NCBI GenBank assembly: GCA_019426215.1
Contig: CM033402.1
Span: 20,961,104 to 21,025,103 of the forward strand
Length of the DNA: 64,000 nucleotides
Direction: 5' to 3'
Source of the DNA: Buddleja alternifolia
Taxonomy: Eukaryota; Streptophyta; Magnoliopsida; Lamiales; Scrophulariaceae
Below, one piece after another: positions 58,508 through 64,000 of this stretch. Numbering within the stretch: the first letter of the stretch is position 1; each line of letters begins with the position of its first letter. The position numbers were made by a program, and so were the translations under genes. A model generated the notes under the pieces. The model saw nothing but the letters and a program-made list of their open reading frames with translations, ran no database searches and was not told the DNA's origin.

Positions 58508-59290
58508 TGGTGCATGTCCGATTCACACCAATAATATTTATATAATAAATATGAGAAATTGAGAGTGTAATGTGTAAATAATGCGTAAATGTAAGAGATA
58601 ATATTGCATAAAAACGTAAGAGCTATATTCATCACCAAATGCATGTATTTATACAAGCTGAACGACATCAGACTAAATAAGGTAAGTAAAATCGGACTGA
58701 TATCATTCTTTATTTATCTCTGGCAGATCCGGCTATTCTAGGTAAGTCTTGAGGTCCACGAGATTGGGCTGGATATGTCTGAGAATAGACTTTGATTTGA
58801 TTGAATCACATCGGCTTGCTTTGGTAAGTCATTTGATGGATATCTTTAATTGGTCTTTATTTTTTTTGGTTTTCACCAAGGTTTCCACCGCCGACTGCGG
58901 TGACTAATCCCCTTGCTGATTGGAGGCACCTTGAAGGGTGGGACAGCTGGCCCAGAGTTTTCAATAGCTCTCCATACCCAAGGCCGAGGATCGAACCCTC
59001 GCTACTTGCTTAAGGGAGAAGGAGTCCTTTTCACTCCACCACACCCCCTAGGTTTTCATTGGTCTTTATTAATATCTTGATTGGATCTTATCTCCTAAAA
59101 GTCTTCCTTTCATTTTATAGGACCCTGGTCCAGCTCCGCGTCCAATTGGCATCTCAAGCCCGTTATAATTGATTTGGGCTTGCCCTTCTCTACTTTAGAA
59201 GCTTATTAGGCGTATTTGGTGTGGACTTGTCAGCTTGACCCAATGGATTATTTCCATACAAATCAATATAAATATCCTATACTATTGTAC
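58508..59290 (-). mobile_element. Remnant gypsy (Tat-like) LTR
   Basis: The plus strand opens TGGTGCATG directly beside the PBS-like site. On the minus strand a TATAAATA box is at 58646-58653. The far border is not clear; a TACTACA near 59287-59293 may be the end. A SINE (58862-59057) interrupts it. The presence of a PBS and no further internal sequence shows a truncated element rather than a clean solo LTR. Confidence 0.55.
58862..59057 (-). mobile_element. tRNA-derived SINE (minus strand)
   Basis: On the minus strand the head reads GGTGTGGTGGAGTG (A-box-like) and GGTTCGATCC (B-box) near 59000. The tail ends in an A-run next to the left flank. The 13-bp duplication ATTGGTCTTTATT flanks both sides exactly (58849-58861 and 59058-59070). 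Length about 196 bp. It is inserted in the gypsy LTR remnant. Confidence 0.87.
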
Positions 59291-62200
59291 TACAAAAACC
59301 CTAAGGAACGAGTCAGGACCTAAGTCACATAGAGCGTGAGCGGGAGCGTAGAGCGATAAAAATTTAAAAAAATTTGGGAGCGAGAGCACCTTAGAGCGTA
59401 TGTAATATAAATATATTTTAAAATGTCATATATCTCACATGCTATTATAAATTGTTCAGCCAAATTATCTTTAAATATTATTTTGATAAGATTATTTCAT
59501 ATTAAAATAAGTATTTGTTAACTTAAATTTTAAAAATAAGATAATGTGATTGTCTTTTTTAGCATGCTGAAAAAATATAATATACGATCAAACAAAGAAG
59601 ATTAAGATTATTAAAATAATATTAGTTTTAAGACCCAACTCTTGACCGGAAAGGACACCAAAGATTCAAACTCAGCATTACAAGTTTAGTATTGAATTTT
59701 TACAAAAATCTATATTTGTTTCAGTCTTTTTTGTTTTGAGGACAAAACTTTTACTTATTTTGACTGCTAAAACAATTTTTGTTGAATGCATATGAAAAAT
59801 CAACTAATAGAGAAAAATCATTCTTATTTCGTCAAGTGTGGTTCCTAAATTTTAGTTTAAGAATTAAAAAATTTAAGAGCGTCGTAGAACGAAGCTCTCA
59901 AGGTCGGACCGCAAGAGCAAACTCGAAGAGCTAGAACATTAACCCTATATAGAGGATTATGTGATTACGTTGCAAGCAATTATAAATTATTCAGAAAAAA
60001 TCGATGACACATGAATGGTTCTTCTACACAATTCAAAATACACGTGGTATAGTTTGCTTGATAAGAGAGTGGGCGAACAGTTATAAACTGCTGTTAAAAT
60101 GTGCTTATCAGATATCAGAAATTAAAGGATGAAAATTGGAACTATTTTACATCATAATAATTGGTTAAACATTGTGTTTTTTTTTTAAGAGTAGAGATAA
60201 TTACAATTGCAAAGTTGATCTGAAGGCTGTCGAGTTCAAAACGAACATATACGAGGAGACATCGTGTTAGAAATTTTTTAAATTATTTATCTTTACAAAG
60301 TCATTTCAAACTTACTCTAATCAAGGAACCACAATGCACCATTTAAAAAAAGGGAAGGAAATGTTTCGAATTCATCATCTCTTGTTATTCTATTTTCCAA
60401 CAGAAAAGGCATGCATACACAAACTTGACTTCCACCAGAAAGTTCAAAAGATTTATGTCATCAGAACCATCATCCAGGTGATAACTGATATTAAAAGAAA
60501 TGAAGCAAAAATGAAAAATATGTCTCCACCATATTGGACTTCTTCATTGACCCAGTAAATCAGGTACCAATATGTTTATCTGCAAAATCAAAACGAGTAT
60601 AAGAACTGGGCCAGTTTGAATACAACTGTGAATCAGCTTCAAGCTGTCCAACTAGAAAAGGTGTAGGATCAAAATTGGTACAAAAAAATAAAAGTTATTA
60701 TTACATTTACACCGACATACGAACATTTACATCTCATTGGTTAATTACAAGTCATAGAGACATATTGGTTGTCACTCCACAGGAGAGATGAAAAAATATG
60801 AAAGTAACGCACATAAGAAAAGGCAAACATATATTTACATAAAGTTAATACACCAAAACCCATGCAAATGTGACACAAATGTACCGCAAGGTGTGGTCTA
60901 AGACTCTAAAGACAAGCAAGCCAACATAAGGGGGATGATTAAAACCACCACTTCAAAGTTTCCCAATGGTCACCACAAACTTATTATGAAGTACACTATA
61001 GCCACGCAGATCATACATGTGCAGCAAGTATTTATCTATTCACATGGACACTGCATATAGACATTGCACAGGAAAAAAGTAAAACAAAATTACACGACTC
61101 TAGGTAACACAATGATATAAGCATCAAGAATGCCTATGTACACCCAAACAATGAAGAATATTCTAGGTAGTTTTTAAATGCCAAGCACAGCCCTTTGAAG
61201 AAAGCATGAAAAGGAAAAACATGGTGAATTCACAGGGTCAGTTCTCCTTAAATTAAAGACCAAAAAGACATGTACAGGCAGTTGGGCATCTGAAACCAGC
61301 AAGGTTATAATAACGTACTGAGGAACCACTATCACTAAAAATTGTTTTGTGTGGAATCTGTAACCATTGATAATGCTTTGACTTTAGATGAACCTATCAA
61401 GCCTAACTGAAACTCAAACAAGACAAAGTGAACAAAGTTAATGCATTCCGTAACTCAATGTTATTTGTCGTGAACATTCATTCCTTCAATTCGACAATTG
61501 TATCAAGATCATTGTAAAAGATGACAAAAAGTAACATGCAAGAAACGGAGGACCTTTTTCATGCATATAGACCCAACTGACTATTCCAGCATCACCTTGT
61601 CAACATAAAAGTAAACATGACAGTGTATTGAAACTCATAAAAACACTGAGGCAAAACTCCCCTCCCATCTCCTTTGGTGGTGGCAAGTCCTCTTAAAACA
61701 TCATTAATAGACAACTTCACTTGTCTAGTGCTTCGAACAAACATTTCAGGGTAATGCGCACAAATATAAAACAGCCAAACAATTTATCACATATGTAACA
61801 CAAGATATAATCTCAAAGTCCGCTCAAAGCTGATAGTTACTTTGACTATATTGGAGCCCACAGGAAACAACCAACAACAATTTTATAGTGCTCACCTTTA
61901 TTTAGATAGGTGAGCTAGAGATGAATGAACCTAAAATGAGTTGCATATTACTTATATGAGATGTGATGTATTCAAACAGTTTAGGATTACTCTGGCCCTC
62001 ATAGAGTAACCATCCTATTCTTTGTTGATGGGTACGATAACCCCGGGACGGTTACTTTTTGTTGATAGGTTCAGTAACACTATGCTTCAACAAAGAAAAC
62101 AGATGGTTACTCTGGCCCTCAGATGGACATAGGTCGGCAACAAATTTTCTACATAAAGTGTTAAACACAGTTAAGCTGGTGGATTGTTTCAGGCAAAACA

Positions 62201-62618
62201 AGTTTACTTTGATTCACTGCATTAAAAAGTTGAAGAAAGAGTAGTTTTCATACAATTTTCTTTCCACTACCATTATCATAACTAACTAGAAAATCCTGCA
62301 GCTTCTACGTTTTAAACAATAATTTTAGCAAAGAGTGCAAGTAAAGTAATATGAGAGGATCATATAATACAAAACCAATTAAACTAAAATCAACATATTA
62401 AAAACCAATGACAATTTGTTCTTCAGAAACTGCAAATATCGAAATATGTCAGATGAGTAAATAGATACGACAACAACCACAAATAGATTCACATTCAGAC
62501 GTTTATAATACACAAAACAATCATCATTCATTGTCACCGTTATCCAGATCCAGAGACAAAATCAACAAAAAGTTAGATCTAAATTATTTCTAGGGTTCGT
62601 GAGAAAAGAAGGAAAAAT
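59291..62618. other. Long non-coding stretch
   Basis: I see no convincing gene here. 59330-59400 and 59870-59950 have GAGCG-rich pieces that stand out from the AT-rich surroundings and may be the ends of a degraded element. The string GGTTACTCTGGCCCTCA recurs at about 61987 and 62104. Short frames at 60334-60558 and 62059-62244 have no known domain. The part next to 62618 will include the 3' UTR of the ATP synthase gene. Confidence 0.5.
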
Positions 62619-62874
62619 TTACTTTCGGTTATGCCTCTGCACAAAGGGAGAGTTCTTGGCGTCCTCCTCTGAGAGATCAAACGAATATCATCATCAGGAG
62701 AAAACCTAAATAAATTTATGCAAAACAAGAAAAAATGGGTGGGGAAAAAGCACCTGTGAGGCCGAGGGATAACTTAGTGATGATGGTACCAGTAACGGCG
62801 AATCCAACAAGGAAAGGCCAATTGCGATTCCACTCTCTTCTGAAGAAGATTGGCCATGGATCGAATTTCCTCAT
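62619..62874 (-). CDS. Mitochondrial ATP synthase 6-kDa subunit, two exons
   Basis: Exons 62874-62754 and 62668-62619 with GT-AG borders encode 56 residues. It opens MRKFDPWPIFFRREWNRNWPF and, after a hydrophobic segment (FLVGFAVTGTIITKL), ends with EEDAKNSPFVQRHNRK, to be read as separate motifs. Start, size and these motifs match the small plant subunit of mitochondrial F1Fo ATP synthase (Arabidopsis At3g46430 type, recalled). The single membrane segment places it in the inner membrane, in the Fo part. No separate presequence is seen, as is usual for this family. Site II-like motifs about 110 bases upstream fit a nuclear gene for mitochondria. Confidence 0.94.
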
Positions 62875-62987
62875 TTCCGCGTTCTTTTTCTCTCTCTCTC
62901 TCTCTAAGTCAGATGAAATGGAAATGAAAGTATTGTTGGTGTAGTAGGGTGTAGTGCTTATATCTTGGGCGGGCCACTCAATGAATG

Positions 62988-63001
62988 TGGGCTTCTGGGC
63001 T
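62988..63001. promoter_or_regulatory. Paired Site II-like motifs
   Basis: TGGGCT occurs twice, at 62988-62993 and 62996-63001. GGGCGGGCC is at 62967-62975. TGGGCY ('Site II') elements are common in promoters of plant nuclear genes for mitochondrial and ribosomal proteins and are bound by TCP factors. They lie upstream of the ATP synthase gene. Confidence 0.6.
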
Positions 63002-63526
63002 TTTATTCCAATCCCCCCAAGTTGGTAATATTCTTATAAATACTTTTGTCTTGGATCTTGTTATTTCTTCTATGAGGTCCATGTTTCGAATTCAAATGCA
63101 GCAATTGCGATTCTTTATTGCTTATTTGGTCTTAAAATTTATTTCGTGATTCAGTTTTTATTTGATTCAAATACGAGATATGCGGCCATAATTGCTTGTT
63201 TTATGGTTTTCTATTTATTTGCTGGTTTCGGTTTAAATGGGCACTTGTGGCCATTGCTCTTGTTTTCGATCTTGTTATTTTATCATTAGGTTCAGTATAT
63301 TGGCTATTTATTTTTGGATATTGTGATTGATTACATTTTTTTTTCTAATGTCATTTCGTATTAGATTAAGTGATTTGACTTTGGTTTAGTGTTATGGAAT
63401 GTTCTGATCAACTATTTTTGTCACTTTACATGTTTTGGGTTGTTCCTTGTTGATTTTCTCAAAAAAAATTCCAGGACTCTATTTCAAGTTTGATGTTGAA
63501 TCTATTGGACTAAGGTTTCAAGTTCA
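63002..63526. other. AT-rich sequence upstream of the ATP synthase gene
   Basis: No coding frame or repeat with clear borders. T-rich. Confidence 0.45.
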
Positions 63527-63578
63527 TGTTAGGATACCGTGGTTTAATCCTCAGGGATTGTGCTCGCAACGAAAATAG

Positions 63579-64000
63579 TGTTAAGATTATGCCCTCAAAT
63601 GCCATAGAGGATAGAATGATAGGACATCTTTCTTGTAATAAACTTATTTTGATATTAATAATAAAGGCATTATTTAGTTTTCACTTAAATCTTATCTGCA
63701 TCTATAAGTTGTGTAAAACGTTTTGTCCATGTTTTCAGTGCAATCTCTCTGCTTCTTTAGAGGATAGGAAGGTTGGCACTAGAGAGATCGATCTTGACTA
63801 CTATATCTAGTTCATAAGTAAAATGAAGTCTTCAATGGATAAATAAAGATTTAGAACACTTGTACAATCTTAGCTCTATCATGGGAGTGTCAGTCGAGTA
63901 CTTTGGGATGGTAGGAGCTTAAGATTGTAGGCATATCAGTGGAACTGATTTGCTCGAACACGACTCACATCGGTTCTGTCACATGGGTTTTCACTCAGTG
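63579..64000 (+). mobile_element. Partial copia-type LTR at the right edge
   Basis: TGTTAAGATTATGCCCTC at 63579 opens a segment resembling the minus strand of the solo LTR 13729-15427. They share CCTCAAATGCCAT, AATAAAGGCATT and, further in, TCTGTCACATG(A/G)GTTTTC-like pieces. The start could instead be at 63527 (TGTTAGGATACC). The other end is outside the window, so whether it is a solo LTR or a full element is unknown. Confidence 0.6.

Noticed and set aside
58960..59050. tRNA gene on the minus strand
   Set aside because: Again only promoter boxes; exact 13-bp duplication and A-tail identify a SINE.

Overview
This is nuclear DNA of a flowering plant, most probably a eudicot. The genes have many short exons with GT-AG introns, the intergenic space is AT-rich, and the mobile elements are plant types: Athila/Tat-like Ty3/gypsy, Ty1/copia with a Sirevirus-like layout, an L1-type LINE, PIF/Harbinger, tRNA-derived SINEs and MITEs. 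Three host genes are well supported: an ENTH-domain (epsin-like) gene at 22678-24206 (+), a 12-exon DHHC palmitoyltransferase gene at 25154-33346 (-), and the two-exon 6-kDa subunit of mitochondrial ATP synthase at 62619-62874 (-).

Region 1 (1-21.7 kb) is a nest of mobile elements. Its left part is a 5'-truncated Athila/Tat-like gypsy element on the minus strand: part of its 3' LTR, a PPT, an accessory ORF and gag-pol. It abuts an L1-type LINE, also on the minus strand, that runs from about 21.67 kb down to about 9.62 kb. Four LTR insertions interrupt the LINE, at 10076-13623, 13729-15427, 16456-17980 and 19190-21105. Each is now a solo LTR with TG...CA ends and a 5-bp target-site duplication (two perfect, two with one mismatch). 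The first of them contains a further solo LTR (11334-12552, TSD TAGTC) from the same family as the gypsy element on the left.

Region 2 (22-33.5 kb) is a gene island: ENTH and DHHC genes in tail-to-tail orientation. The DHHC introns hold a solo LTR, a foldback element with 85-bp tandem repeats, a MITE and a smaller inverted repeat.

Region 3 (33.5-58 kb) looks like an old PIF/Harbinger transposon: two Myb/SANT-like genes and a DDE transposase pseudogene. A 15.3-kb copia element (40217-55563, TSD AAATG) has inserted into the transposase and split it. This copia element has LTRs differing by only about 1.5%, an iMet-type PBS and a PPT. Its gag is frameshifted and its protease-integrase region is ruined, while its RT-RNase H is open. 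Between RT-RNase H and the PPT lies a 4.1-kb accessory ORF region. Its 5' LTR carries another solo LTR (41514-43442, TSD CATAT).

Region 4 (58-64 kb) holds a remnant LTR plus PBS of a Tat-like gypsy element with a SINE inside it, a long non-coding stretch, the ATP synthase gene with Site II-like promoter motifs, and a partial copia-type LTR running off the right edge.

The most interesting points are three. First, both the gypsy and the copia element carry a 3' accessory ORF preceded by what looks like its own TATA box and CT-rich leader. Second, the gypsy family has a repeated 14-bp perfect palindrome both next to its LTR TATA box and in front of that accessory ORF. Third, solo LTRs are remarkably frequent here: seven against one complete LTR element.
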